Of a stretch of 64,000 bases of DNA, positions 55,881 through 64,000 are shown piece after piece (position 1 is the stretch's first letter; each line of letters opens with the position of its first letter). The notes below the pieces were generated by a model. It did no database searches. It saw nothing but the letters and a program-made list of their open reading frames with translations, and was not told the origin of the DNA. The stretch comes from Roseovarius sp. Pro17 (GTDB lineage Bacteria; Pseudomonadota; Alphaproteobacteria; Rhodobacterales; Rhodobacteraceae), in contig NZ_CP141179.1 of assembly GCF_035599575.1 (NCBI RefSeq), forward strand, positions 3,695,001 to 3,759,000, read 5' to 3'. The position numbers and the translations under genes are program-made.

Positions 55881-57106
55881 GAGCGATAGTCGGCGTTGAT
55901 GTCGATATACCCATGCGTCAGATCGCAGGTCCATACGCGCGCGGTGCCGCCGCCAAGGCCCAGATCGACATGGATGATCAGTTCTTGCCGCTTCATGTAG
56001 GCGGCCGCCTCATCCTCGCAATAATCAGGGCTGACCCAGCCGTTTTCGGCGACTTTGATATCACCGAACCAGATTGCCAGCGTGTCGCGATCTGCACGCG
56101 CGCCGGATTTTCCGATGGCCATTACGACACGGCCCCAGTTCGGGTCCTCGCCCGCTATGGCGGTTTTCACCAAGGGCGAATTGGCAATGGATTTCGCATG
56201 TTTGTGCGCGTCGTCGTCACTGGCAGCACCGGTGACCGAGATTTCGACCAGCTTGGTCGCGCCCTCGCCGTCGCGCACCACCTGCTGAGCGAGGTCCAGC
56301 ATGACGCGGCGAAGCCCCTCCATAAAGCCGATGCTATGTTCGGTTATGGAGACACCTGAAGCGCCGGTCGCGCCTACCAGCAGCGTGTCGGAGGTCGAGG
56401 TATCGCTATCGACGGTGATGCAGTTGAATGTGGTACGGTTCAGCGCCGAAACCATGGATTGCAGCACCGGCTGCGGCACCTTTGCGTCGGTAAAGATGTA
56501 GACCAGCATCGTGCCCATATCAGGCTCGATCATGCCCGAACCCTTGGCGATGCCGGCGATACGCACGGTCTGGCCGTCAACGTCCACTTCGGTCGCCGAG
56601 CCTTTGGGAAAAGTGTCGGTCGTCATGATCGCGCGGGCGGCATCGGCGATGCCGCCGGTCGTCAGGGCCTCTTTCAGATCGGCCAGCTTGGCGACGATGC
56701 GCTCATGCTTCATCGGCTCGCCAATCACACCGGTCGAGGACGAAAAGACGCGGTGTTCCGGCAGACCAAGCACCTCCGCGACGCCTGACGTGACTGCGCG
56801 CACCGACTCAACACCGTGACGCCCGGTAAAGGCGTTGGAATTGCCGGAATTTACGAGGAACGCCGCGCCCTCATCGCCGCTTCGCGCAATCTTGGCCTGA
56901 CAATCCAGCACCGGTGCGGACCGAGTAGCCGAGCGGGTGAACACCCCTGCCACCGTGCTGCCGGGCGCCAGATGCGCCAGCATTACGTCAGTGCGCCCTG
57001 TATAGCGCACACCGGCGGCGATACTGGCAAAGCGCACCCCCTCGATCACAGGCAGATCAGGAAAATCGGCAGGTGCGAGCGGCGAAACAGAGGTGTTCTT
57101 GGCCAT
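55877..57106 (-). CDS. argJ: Bifunctional ornithine acetyltransferase / N-acetylglutamate synthase ArgJ
   Basis: 409 residues. The self-cleavage site is around AIMTTDTFPK, where Thr is the new N-terminus of the beta chain. Recycles acetyl in arginine synthesis. Family segments GVRYTGRTDVMLAHLAPGSTVAGVFTRS and VNSGNSNAFTG are present. It lies 6 bases after ppiC. Confidence 0.97.
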   Translation of the reverse strand: MAKNTSVSPLAPADFPDLPVIEGVRFASIAAGVRYTGRTDVMLAHLAPGSTVAGVFTRSATRSAPVLDCQAKIARSGDEGAAFLVNSGNSNAFTGRHGVESVRAVTSGVAEVLGLPEHRVFSSSTGVIGEPMKHERIVAKLADLKEALTTGGIADAARAIMTTDTFPKGSATEVDVDGQTVRIAGIAKGSGMIEPDMGTMLVYIFTDAKVPQPVLQSMVSALNRTTFNCITVDSDTSTSDTLLVGATGASGVSITEHSIGFMEGLRRVMLDLAQQVVRDGEGATKLVEISVTGAASDDDAHKHAKSIANSPLVKTAIAGEDPNWGRVVMAIGKSGARADRDTLAIWFGDIKVAENGWVSPDYCEDEAAAYMKRQELIIHVDLGLGGGTARVWTCDLTHGYIDINADYRS

Positions 57107-57112
57107 GCGCGT

Positions 57113-57982
57113 TTACTCTTCCAGAAGGTCGAGCTGGTTCAACACAGCCGGGTCCATCGCATCGCCAGCAGTGCGATCTACATCGCCCAGCTCTTGCAGA
57201 CGGGTGATTTCCTTTTCTATAGCCTTCTGGCGCAGCGCCTCTTCGATCTGGGGGCGGACCTCGTCCAGTTTGGGTGCGTCCTTAATGCGGGTCTCTTCCA
57301 GTTTTATCACGTGCCAGCCGAAATCCGTCTGGACCGGATCGCTGACGCTACCGGCCTCCATTCCTTCGACGGCCATCTGAAACGGCTCGACCATCATGCC
57401 CTCGCTGAACCAGCCAAGCGCGCCGCCCGACGGGCCGGAGGGGCCGGTGGAATGCTCTTGCGCCAGTGCGGCGAAATCGCCGCCGTCTTTCAGCTCATCG
57501 ACCAGCTTTTGAGCCTCTTCTTCGGTCTCGACCAGAATATGGGCGGCCTTGTATTCCGAGACATCCTCGCCGTTCAGGAAGTTTTCATCGAAATAGCTCT
57601 GGACGGCCTCATCGGTGACTGCAGTCTCGGCGATGCGGGCCATTTCTTCGGTGGCGATCAGCGCGCGGCGCTCATTTTCTAACGCTAGTGCGGCACGCTT
57701 GGACAGGTCGTCCTTGCTGGCATCCGCCAGTAGCGTCTGCTGGATCAACTGGTCTAAGATACCGGGGTACAAAACGTCGGCAGGCACCTGCTGAAATTGC
57801 TCAGGCAGACCGGCGCGCAGAGTCAGCATGTGACCCAGCGTGATGTCGGTCCCACCCACTGTGGCGACGACGGTGTCGGCATTGACTGCGCTCTCGGTGT
57901 CATCTGCGGCGACGACCGGCGCGGCGCCGAGTATCCCCATCAGCATGGCACAGGTGGCAATCGGTTTGAGACGGTCGAGCAT
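57113..57982 (-). CDS. Periplasmic parvulin-type peptidyl-prolyl isomerase
   Basis: 289 residues. A signal peptide (MLDRLKPIATCAMLMGILGAAPVVAADD), a SurA-like N-domain and a parvulin domain (YKAAHILVETEEEAQKLVDELKDGGDFAALAQEHSTGPSGPSGGALGWFSEGMM..FGWHVIKLEE). Assists periplasmic folding. The start is ATG 57982 with AAGGAA; codons in frame above it overlap the start of secA on the other strand. It is divergent from secA. Confidence 0.93.
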   Translation of the reverse strand: MLDRLKPIATCAMLMGILGAAPVVAADDTESAVNADTVVATVGGTDITLGHMLTLRAGLPEQFQQVPADVLYPGILDQLIQQTLLADASKDDLSKRAALALENERRALIATEEMARIAETAVTDEAVQSYFDENFLNGEDVSEYKAAHILVETEEEAQKLVDELKDGGDFAALAQEHSTGPSGPSGGALGWFSEGMMVEPFQMAVEGMEAGSVSDPVQTDFGWHVIKLEETRIKDAPKLDEVRPQIEEALRQKAIEKEITRLQELGDVDRTAGDAMDPAVLNQLDLLEE

Positions 57983-58034
57983 ATGGCGTTCCTTCACAGT
58001 TTGCGGCGGTTGGCGGCGCACAGGGCGCGCGACG

Positions 58035-58063
58035 TTGACACTAAGCAAGCGGACCCTTACATC
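58035..58063 (+). promoter_or_regulatory. Promoter of secA
   Basis: TTGACA (58035-58040), 17 bases, TACATC (58058-58063), 113 bases ahead of the secA ATG. A perfect -35 and a half-matching -10. The long leader of about 105 bases could allow SecA autoregulation; no structure was resolved. Confidence 0.5.
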
Positions 58064-58175
58064 GCCTTTGAATACAGGCACATCCCGCTGATACCCCGCC
58101 CGACATAGGGTGACAATCGAAACGGGGCAAGGCATTGCCGAACACAACAGATCACAAGACGGGAACGTATTGAAC

Positions 58176-60896
58176 ATGCTGGGTATTGGAACGGTCGCCC
58201 GTAAGGTTTTCGGCACTGCGAACGACCGAAAGGTCAAGGCGACGCGCCCGCTGGTCGACAAGATCAACGCGCTGGAGCCCGAGATCAAGGCGCTGGATGA
58301 TGCCGGGCTGATTGCCAAGACGGATGAGCTGCGCGGACGTTTGCAAAAGGGCGAGTCGCTGGACGACCTTCTGCCTGAGGCCTTCGCCAATTGTCGCGAG
58401 GCCGCGCGCCGCGCGCTGGGCCTGCGCGCCTTTGATGTGCAGCTGATGGGCGGCATTTTCATGCATCAGGGCAATATTGCCGAAATGAAGACAGGCGAGG
58501 GCAAGACGCTGGTCGCCACCTTCCCGGCATATCTTAACGCGCTGGGCGGTAAGGGCGTGCATGTCGTCACCGTCAACGACTACCTTGCCAAGCGTGACTC
58601 GGAGTGGATGAGCGCCGTTTTCAGTGCGCTGGGCATGACCACGGGCGTCATCTATCCGCAGCAGGCCGAGGACGAGAAACAGCGCGCCTATGCCTGTGAT
58701 GTGACCTATGCCACCAACAACGAGCTGGGATTTGATTATCTGCGCGACAACATGAAGTCCGAGCTGACCCAGATGCACCAGCGTGGCCATAACTTTGCCA
58801 TCGTGGACGAGGTCGACAGCATCCTGATCGACGAGGCGCGGACGCCGTTGATCATCTCGGGGCCGGCGCAGGATCGCAGCGATCTGTATCTGGCGATCGA
58901 CAAACTGATTCCCGAGCTGGCCGAAGAGCATTACAAGATCGACGAAAAGGCGCGCAGCTGCACCTTTACCGATGAGGGCAACGAGTTTCTCGAAACCCTT
59001 CTGGTCGAGCGTGGCGTGCTGCCCGAGGATCAATCGCTCTACGATCCTGAAAGCACGACAATCGTGCATCACGTTAATCAGGGTCTGCGCGCGCACAAGT
59101 TGTTCCACAAGGACAAGGATTACATCGTCCGCGACGGCGAGGTCGTGCTGATCGACGAATTCACTGGCCGCATGATGGCGGGGCGGCGCCTGTCCGATGG
59201 CCTACATCAGGCCATCGAGGCCAAGGAAGGCGCCGATATCCAGCCCGAGAACGTGACGCTCGCGCAGGTGACGTTTCAGAACTATTTCCGCCTCTATGAA
59301 AAACTGTCCGGCATGACCGGCACCGCGTTGACCGAGGCGGACGAGTTTGCCGAAATTTATGGTCTTGGCGTGGTCGCTGTGCCGACAAACCAGCCCATAG
59401 CGCGCGTTGACAAGGACGACGCGGTGTTCCGCACCACGGCGGAAAAGTACAAGGCTGTGGTCGAAGAGATCAAAGAGGCCAGCGTCAAGGGCCAGCCCAC
59501 GCTGGTCGGCACCACGTCTATCGAGAAATCGGAAACGATCAGCCAGCTACTGACGGATGCGGGCATCGACCACAACGTCCTGAACGCGCGCCAGCACGAA
59601 AAAGAGGCGCAGATCGTCGGTGACGCGGGCAAGTTGGGCGCAGTGACCATCGCCACCAACATGGCCGGGCGTGGCACCGACATCAAACTCGGTGGCAATA
59701 TCGACATGAAGATCATGGAGGCGATCGCCGCCGATCCCGATGGCGATCCTGCCGAAATTCGCGCCCGTATCGAAGAGGGGCACAAGACCGAGGAGCAGGC
59801 CGTCAAGGATGCTGGCGGTCTCTTTGTCCTTGCCACTGAACGCCACGAGAGTCGCCGGATCGACAACCAGCTGCGCGGCCGCTCGGGGCGTCAGGGCGAT
59901 CCGGGGCAGTCTTCCTTCTTCTTGTCGCTGGACGATGACCTGATGCGCATCTTCGGATCGGAGCGCCTGGAAAAGGTACTGTCCGGCCTCGGCATGAAAG
60001 AGGACGAGGCGATCATTCACCCATGGGTGAACAAATCGCTCGAGCGCGCGCAGGCCAAGGTCGAAGGCCGTAACTTTGACATGCGCAAGCAGCTGCTGAA
60101 ATTCGACGACGTGATGAACGAGCAGCGCAAGGTGATCTTTAAGCAGCGCCTGGATATCATGCGCGCCGCCGACCTGAGTGACATCGTCAAGGACATGCGC
60201 GGCGAGGTGATCGACGATCTGGTCGACCAATTCATGCCGCCCAAGACCTACGCCGATCAGTGGGACATGGAGGGCCTCCATACCGCCATCGCCGAGCAGT
60301 TGAACATGGATCTGCCGGTGCAGGCATGGGCCGATGAAGAAGGCGTCGACGACGAGGACATCAGCGAGCGCATTGAAAAGCACGCGAACGAGATGATGGC
60401 GAAAAAGGCCGTCGCCTTTGGTCCGGGCAACATGCGGCTGATCGAAAAGCAGCTGCTGCTGCAGACCATCGACAGCAAATGGCGCGATCACCTTCTGATG
60501 CTGGAGCATCTGCGCAGCGTCGTCGGTTTTCGTGGCTATGCACAGCGCGATCCGCTGAACGAGTACAAGAACGAGGCCTTCGCCCTGTTTGAGACGATGC
60601 TGGACGGCCTGCGTCAGGACGTTACCCAAAAGTTGGGTCAGGTCCAGCCGGTGTCAGAAACCGATCAGCAGCGCATGATGCAGCAAATGATGGACGAGCG
60701 CGCCGCGCTTCAGGCCCAGACCGACGCTGCGATCACGCGCGAGGATGGCAAGCAGTCCGCCGCCACTCCGTCCGAGGCACCGCTGCAAGGCTTTGACGAA
60801 AACGATTCGTCGACATGGGGCAATCCGGGCCGCAACACGGCCTGCCCCTGCGGATCCGGTGCTAAGTTCAAGCATTGCCACGGACGCCTCGCCTGA
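58176..60896 (+). CDS. secA: Preprotein translocase ATPase SecA
   Basis: 906 residues. DEAD motor with [27 protein letters not shown], and a C-terminal SEC-C zinc site ([17 protein letters not shown]) that binds SecB, whose gene is at 12020. ATG at 58176 gives [13 protein letters not shown]; longer starts at 58170 (TTG) and 58110 lack a good Shine-Dalgarno. A perfect hairpin follows at 60909. Confidence 0.98.
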   Translation: MLGIGTVARKVFGTANDRKVKATRPLVDKINALEPEIKALDDAGLIAKTDELRGRLQKGESLDDLLPEAFANCREAARRALGLRAFDVQLMGGIFMHQGNIAEMKTGEGKTLVATFPAYLNALGGKGVHVVTVNDYLAKRDSEWMSAVFSALGMTTGVIYPQQAEDEKQRAYACDVTYATNNELGFDYLRDNMKSELTQMHQRGHNFAIVDEVDSILIDEARTPLIISGPAQDRSDLYLAIDKLIPELAEEHYKIDEKARSCTFTDEGNEFLETLLVERGVLPEDQSLYDPESTTIVHHVNQGLRAHKLFHKDKDYIVRDGEVVLIDEFTGRMMAGRRLSDGLHQAIEAKEGADIQPENVTLAQVTFQNYFRLYEKLSGMTGTALTEADEFAEIYGLGVVAVPTNQPIARVDKDDAVFRTTAEKYKAVVEEIKEASVKGQPTLVGTTSIEKSETISQLLTDAGIDHNVLNARQHEKEAQIVGDAGKLGAVTIATNMAGRGTDIKLGGNIDMKIMEAIAADPDGDPAEIRARIEEGHKTEEQAVKDAGGLFVLATERHESRRIDNQLRGRSGRQGDPGQSSFFLSLDDDLMRIFGSERLEKVLSGLGMKEDEAIIHPWVNKSLERAQAKVEGRNFDMRKQLLKFDDVMNEQRKVIFKQRLDIMRAADLSDIVKDMRGEVIDDLVDQFMPPKTYADQWDMEGLHTAIAEQLNMDLPVQAWADEEGVDDEDISERIEKHANEMMAKKAVAFGPGNMRLIEKQLLLQTIDSKWRDHLLMLEHLRSVVGFRGYAQRDPLNEYKNEAFALFETMLDGLRQDVTQKLGQVQPVSETDQQRMMQQMMDERAALQAQTDAAITREDGKQSAATPSEAPLQGFDENDSSTWGNPGRNTACPCGSGAKFKHCHGRLA

Positions 60897-60908
60897 CGAT
60901 CTGAACGC

Positions 60909-60942
60909 GTCATTCGGGCCGTCATCATGCGGCCCGAATGAC
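60909..60942. terminator. Perfect hairpin after secA
   Basis: GTCATTCGGGCCG (60909-60921) and CGGCCCGAATGAC (60930-60942) form a perfect 13-bp stem with an 8-base loop and no T run. It may be a stop for exonucleases or a Rho-assisted end rather than a classic terminator. Confidence 0.6.
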
Positions 60943-61025
60943 TCCACATCTGCGCCACATGGCCGCCCTTTTCGCTCGCTAGATATACTGCACAACCAAA
61001 TTTTTTAGGTGTGTGGAGTTATCAG

Positions 61026-62051
61026 ATGCGAAAGATCAAAATGATCGCGGTGGGATGCGGAACGCTGGCGCTGGCGCTGGGCGCCGGTCATTTCATGCAG
61101 TCCCGCACGGTAACTGACCCGGTAGCGCAGGACGAAAGCACTCAGGTGCCCGCCCCCAGCGCGGCACTCAGCGATGCCGCCACTGAAACGCTGGAACTGT
61201 CGTCGATCACACTCATCTCCGCCGTTCCGTCGCCGCCCAGTGCAGCGCTGATGCCTGCGCTGCTGCCGCAAACGCCCGACACGCCTCTGATTCGAGAGGC
61301 GACATTGCGCGATTCGACGACCAAAACGCTGACCGATGCGCTGCCCTTGGAAGAGCCCGCGCCCAGCCTTGCCTGTAACTACACGCTCACCGCCGACGCG
61401 GCGCCCGCTGCGATGGTGTCCCTGTCGCTGGATGCGCCCTGTGCGACCAGCGAGCGGTTTACGATGCATCACAACGGCATGATGTTCACCGGGGTGACCG
61501 ATGATGACGGCCATGCCAGCATGTTGGTACCCGCCCTCGCGCTGAAAGCGTCGTTCATCGCCGCGTTTGCAAATGGCGAAGGCGCCGTCGCAAATGCCGA
61601 GGTCGATAGTGTAAATTATTATCAGCGCGTCGCAGTGCAGTGGCAGGGCGATACAGGCATGCAGCTGCATGCGCTGGAATTTGGTGCGGGATATGACGAT
61701 GATGGCCATGTCTGGTCGGGTGCACCGCGCGATGTTGCGGCGGCGTCAGATGGCAATCGCGGTTTTCTCACGCGGCTCGGCGCCGCCGATCAGCCCAAGG
61801 CACTGATGGCCGAAATATATACCTTTCCCAGCCTGCTGGCGGGCCGCGACGGCGACGTCAACCTGCTTGTTGAGGCCGAGGTGACGCCGCTCAATTGCAA
61901 CCGCGATATCGATGCACAGGCACTGCAAATGCAGCCCGGCGGCAGCCTGCGCGTGCAGGACGTGACGCTGATGATGCCTGGATGTGGTGCGGTAGGTGAC
62001 TTTCTGGTGTTGAAAAACCTGCTGAATGACCTCACCATCGTGCGCAACTGA
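61026..62051 (+). CDS. Exported protein of unknown function downstream of secA
   Basis: 341 residues. Hydrophobic N-terminus (MIAVGCGTLALALGAG) that looks like a signal or anchor, an Ala/Pro-rich low-complexity stretch (about 30-110) and a globular C-terminal part with four cysteines (CNYT, APCA, LNCNRD, PGCGA) that could make two disulfides. No family recognised. ATG at 61026. It lies 130 bases after secA, past a hairpin, and 23 bases before the PstS/OmpA gene, so the two probably share a transcript. Confidence 0.8.
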   Translation: MRKIKMIAVGCGTLALALGAGHFMQSRTVTDPVAQDESTQVPAPSAALSDAATETLELSSITLISAVPSPPSAALMPALLPQTPDTPLIREATLRDSTTKTLTDALPLEEPAPSLACNYTLTADAAPAAMVSLSLDAPCATSERFTMHHNGMMFTGVTDDDGHASMLVPALALKASFIAAFANGEGAVANAEVDSVNYYQRVAVQWQGDTGMQLHALEFGAGYDDDGHVWSGAPRDVAAASDGNRGFLTRLGAADQPKALMAEIYTFPSLLAGRDGDVNLLVEAEVTPLNCNRDIDAQALQMQPGGSLRVQDVTLMMPGCGAVGDFLVLKNLLNDLTIVRN

Positions 62052-62074
62052 CACCTGCGCTCAAGGGGATACTG

Positions 62075-63634
62075 ATGGCACAGCTACGTGCGGCGATTTT
62101 CGCCGCACTTTTCCCATGTCTCGCCACCCTGCCCGCTGCCGCGCAGGACGTGACGCTGACCTCGCGCGATGGCGAGGTGACGATTACCGGCGATCTGCAG
62201 GGTTTCGATGGCGAGTTCTACCGCGTCGATACCATTTACGGTGAGCTGACAGTCGACGGCTCGGGCGTGCTGTGCGAGGGACCGGGCTGCCCCAACCTGA
62301 ACGCATATGTCGCCGAGGCGACCCTGTCGGGCGCGCCAACCATCGGCCGCGTGTTGATGCCCGCGCTAATCGAGGCATTCGCACTGCGCCAAGGGCTGGA
62401 GCTTTCGCGCGACAACATATCCGACATCATTTTCGCCTACACCCTTTCCGATCCAGCTACACATGAGGCGCGCGGGCGCTTTCATGTGCGCCTGACCAAT
62501 ACCGATGAGGGCTTTGCCGATCTGCTCGCGGGCGAGGCCGACATGGCCATGTCACTGCGCGAGGTCACTCGCAAGGAGGCGATACGTGGCCGCGAAGTGG
62601 GCCTTGGCGATCTGCGCGACGCCCGACGCAGCCGCGTGTTGGCGCTCGATGCGCTGGTGCCGCTGGTATCGGCGGGCAATCCGGTGACGACGATCACCAC
62701 ACCCGAACTGGCACAGGTGCTGGCTGGTGAGATTACCGATTGGGTGCAACTCGGCGGCGCCGACGCGCCTATCGCGGTGCATCTGCATGACCCCACCACC
62801 GGCCTCGGCCAATCAACCGAAAGGCGGATGCTACAAGGCGGGGCCACGGAATTCGTCGCCGGCGCCATACATCACCTGGATGGTGACGCGCTGTCGCAGG
62901 CTGTTGCGCAGGATCCATTCTCGCTGGGCATTGGCAGCCGCTCGGAAAAGGGCCTGACCTTTGAGCTGGCCCTGACCGGAGCTTGCGGATTCGCGATGCA
63001 GGCCACCCGTCGCGCGGTCAAGACTGAGGATTACCCCCTTACCGCGCCAATGTTCTTATACCTACCCGCGCGCCGCCTACCCAAGCTGATGCGCGAATTC
63101 CTCGCGTTTACCCGCGAGCCAGCAGCGCAATTGGTGATTCGCCGCGCCGGATTTGTCGACCAACTGCCCGAAGAGATCGCGATCAACGATCAGGGCGATC
63201 GCTTTGCCAACGCCGTGCTGCGCGCCGGAGAGGAAATCACGCTCAGCGATCTTCAACGTATGACGCGCGTGCTTAGCCCGCTGAAACGTCTGACGACAAC
63301 CTTTCGATTCGAACCCGGCTCGGCCCGGCTGGACGCGCAGTCACGCTCAAATGTTGAGAGTCTGGCGCGGGCATTGGAAAGCGGTTTCTACGACGGGCGA
63401 CAGTTAGTCTTTGTCGGTTTTTCAGATGGCGAGGGCCCGGCGAACGCCAACCGCACCATATCCTTGCGCCGCGCAAAGGCCGTGCAGGACGCGGTCATTC
63501 GAACTGCCGAAACCGCGCAACTAGACCGGCTCAAGATGGATATAGAGGCTTTCGGCGAAGCGATGCCCATGGCCTGCGATGACAGCGAATGGGGCCGCCG
63601 CGCCAATCGCCGGGTCGAGATCTGGATGAAATAG
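62075..63634 (+). CDS. PstS-like substrate-binding domain fused to OmpA C-terminal domain
   Basis: 519 residues. Signal peptide (MAQLRAAIFAALFPCLATLPAAAQ), a periplasmic PBP-like domain (about 75-370; the run LPARRLPKLMREFLAFTREPAAQLVIRRAGFVDQ looks like PstS), then an OmpA peptidoglycan-binding domain (TTFRFEPGSARLDAQSRSNVESLARAL; FVGFSDGEGPANANRTISLRRAKAVQDAV; RRANRRVEIWMK). It probably holds a phosphate- or small-anion-sensing domain to the cell wall. ATG at 62075. Seen in other alphaproteobacteria; role unknown. Confidence 0.88.
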   Translation: MAQLRAAIFAALFPCLATLPAAAQDVTLTSRDGEVTITGDLQGFDGEFYRVDTIYGELTVDGSGVLCEGPGCPNLNAYVAEATLSGAPTIGRVLMPALIEAFALRQGLELSRDNISDIIFAYTLSDPATHEARGRFHVRLTNTDEGFADLLAGEADMAMSLREVTRKEAIRGREVGLGDLRDARRSRVLALDALVPLVSAGNPVTTITTPELAQVLAGEITDWVQLGGADAPIAVHLHDPTTGLGQSTERRMLQGGATEFVAGAIHHLDGDALSQAVAQDPFSLGIGSRSEKGLTFELALTGACGFAMQATRRAVKTEDYPLTAPMFLYLPARRLPKLMREFLAFTREPAAQLVIRRAGFVDQLPEEIAINDQGDRFANAVLRAGEEITLSDLQRMTRVLSPLKRLTTTFRFEPGSARLDAQSRSNVESLARALESGFYDGRQLVFVGFSDGEGPANANRTISLRRAKAVQDAVIRTAETAQLDRLKMDIEAFGEAMPMACDDSEWGRRANRRVEIWMK

Positions 63635-63685
63635 CGCCCAGCGCCTGATCTGCGGGCTTTCAATGTGAACCGCACCGCAGGATTG

Positions 63686-63707
63686 GAGTATCTTTACGAA
63701 GGGAATG
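63686..63707 (+). repeat. GAGTATTT 3' element, degenerate copy D (after the PstS/OmpA gene)
   Basis: GAGTATCTTTACGAAGGGAATG: it keeps GAGTAT and a GAA-like part but lacks the exact GAAC and TGAAAG blocks. Same position relative to the upstream stop (51 bases) as copies A and B, so it may be a decayed copy. Confidence 0.35.
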
Positions 63708-63729
63708 CCTGAGGACCGCGCTTAGACAA

Positions 63730-63752
63730 CTTTCATTGTTCGACAAATACTC
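63730..63752 (-). repeat. GAGTATTT 3' element, copy C (after the edge ORF)
   Basis: On the minus strand: GAGTATTT, GTC, GAAC, AA, TGAAAG. It starts 20 bases past the stop of the edge ORF. A small hairpin, GCCGGA (63755-63760) with TCCGGC (63767-63772), lies between the stop and the element. Confidence 0.75.
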
Positions 63753-63772
63753 CCGCCGGACGCGGCTCCGGC

Positions 63773-64000
63773 TCATTCACTGAGCATCCATTGCCCATCA
63801 GGCCAAAAGGCGTGGTAGGCGAAAGCGAACATTACGTCATGTGGAACGTCCCGCCCGCTGGAGTCCCGCACCCGCACAGTGCCGACATCACGCCCCTCTC
63901 CGATCCGCGTGGTATCTAGTGCAGATGCCTGTCCGGCCTCCCAAGAGAGCGTCACCTCTGCCTCGCGTATCTCTCTCGCTTCGCGCAGCCGCGTCAACGG
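63773..64000 (-). CDS. C-terminal part of a protein, possibly DUF3179-like (5' end outside window)
   Basis: The frame is open to the window edge, with 75 complete codons before the stop. The end VRVRDSSGRDVPHDVMFAFAYHAFWPDGQW has the FxFAYHAFWPDG pattern I associate with DUF3179-type proteins. Minus strand, convergent with the PstS/OmpA gene, and followed by a hairpin and copy C of the GAGTATTT element, which supports it being real. Family is a weak guess. Confidence 0.6.
   Translation of the reverse strand, partial: PLTRLREAREIREAEVTLSWEAGQASALDTTRIGEGRDVGTVRVRDSSGRDVPHDVMFAFAYHAFWPDGQWMLSE

Noticed and set aside
57308-57313. CACGTG cores inside ppiC (57308) and comF (46421) as extra parS sites
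   Set aside because: The flanks do not match TGTT on the left or AACA on the right, so only the six-base core agrees.
1-64000. CRISPR arrays, insertion sequences, phage or toxin-antitoxin genes
   Set aside because: No regularly spaced repeats, transposase, integrase or typical small gene pairs seen by eye.

Overview
The window looks like the replication-origin region of a GC-rich alphaproteobacterium of the Rhodobacteraceae (Roseobacter/Rhodobacter group). The evidence is the gene order parB-parA-rsmG-mnmG-mnmE-rho-hemJ // maf-aroE-coaE-dnaQ-secB, a complete RegB-SenC-RegA redox-signalling locus, an AddAB rather than RecBCD recombination system, AmgK/MurU cell-wall recycling genes, and a YlxR-L7Ae fusion between nusA and infB. 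The assignment rests on protein motifs and synteny recognised by eye; no database search was run.

Layout. 1-8.3 kb: the 3' part of hemW, then a minus-strand run of parB, parA, rsmG, mnmG, mnmE, rho and hemJ, with two parS sites flanking mnmG. 8.29-8.70 kb: the only gene-free stretch longer than 300 bases, an AT-rich region with DnaA-box-like sites that I call oriC. Genes point away from it on both sides. 8.7-16.5 kb: maf-aroE-coaE-dnaQ, then secB, fxsA, a Tim44-like adaptor, mltA, an Smr protein, an MFS transporter and a small membrane protein. 16.5-27.3 kb: minus-strand genes for proteolysis (hslUV), redox (trxA), double-strand-break repair (addAB), muramic acid salvage (murU, amgK) and tRNA t6A synthesis (tsaE). 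27.3-37.4 kb: signalling genes (a PAS protein, RegB, SenC, RegA, an Hpt protein, a receiver-PP2C protein) with argG, ilvA and a NUDIX gene. 37.4-41.4 kb: a tightly overlapped hslO-NUDIX-cca-rlmD operon. 41.5-43.8 kb: two L,D-transpeptidases, a CAP-domain lipoprotein and a 62-residue exported protein. 43.8-49.9 kb: hemH, a methyltransferase, comF-grxC-nitrilase-marR, ubiG and pip. 49.9-55.4 kb: rimP-nusA-ylxR-infB behind an apparent attenuator. 55.5-64 kb: mutT-argJ-ppiC, secA, an unknown exported protein, a PstS-like/OmpA fusion and a cut-off ORF at the edge.

Most of the window is ordinary chromosomal housekeeping. I see no mobile element, prophage, CRISPR array, rRNA or tRNA gene, and no obvious new defence or secretion system. 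The most unusual signals are non-coding: a 23-nt element (GAGTATTT, 3 nt, GAAC, 2 nt, TGAAAG) repeated downstream of three unrelated genes and running into hairpins at two of them; a terminator/antiterminator arrangement before rimP; a full-consensus CtrA box before a kinase-less PAS protein; and a palindrome with a near-CtrA site between the Hpt and receiver-PP2C genes, a pair resembling the RbaY branch of gene-transfer-agent control in Rhodobacter capsulatus.

Where the longest open frame and the Shine-Dalgarno position disagreed, I chose starts by Shine-Dalgarno spacing and by the 4-bp ATGA stop-start overlaps common here; the reason is given in each entry.
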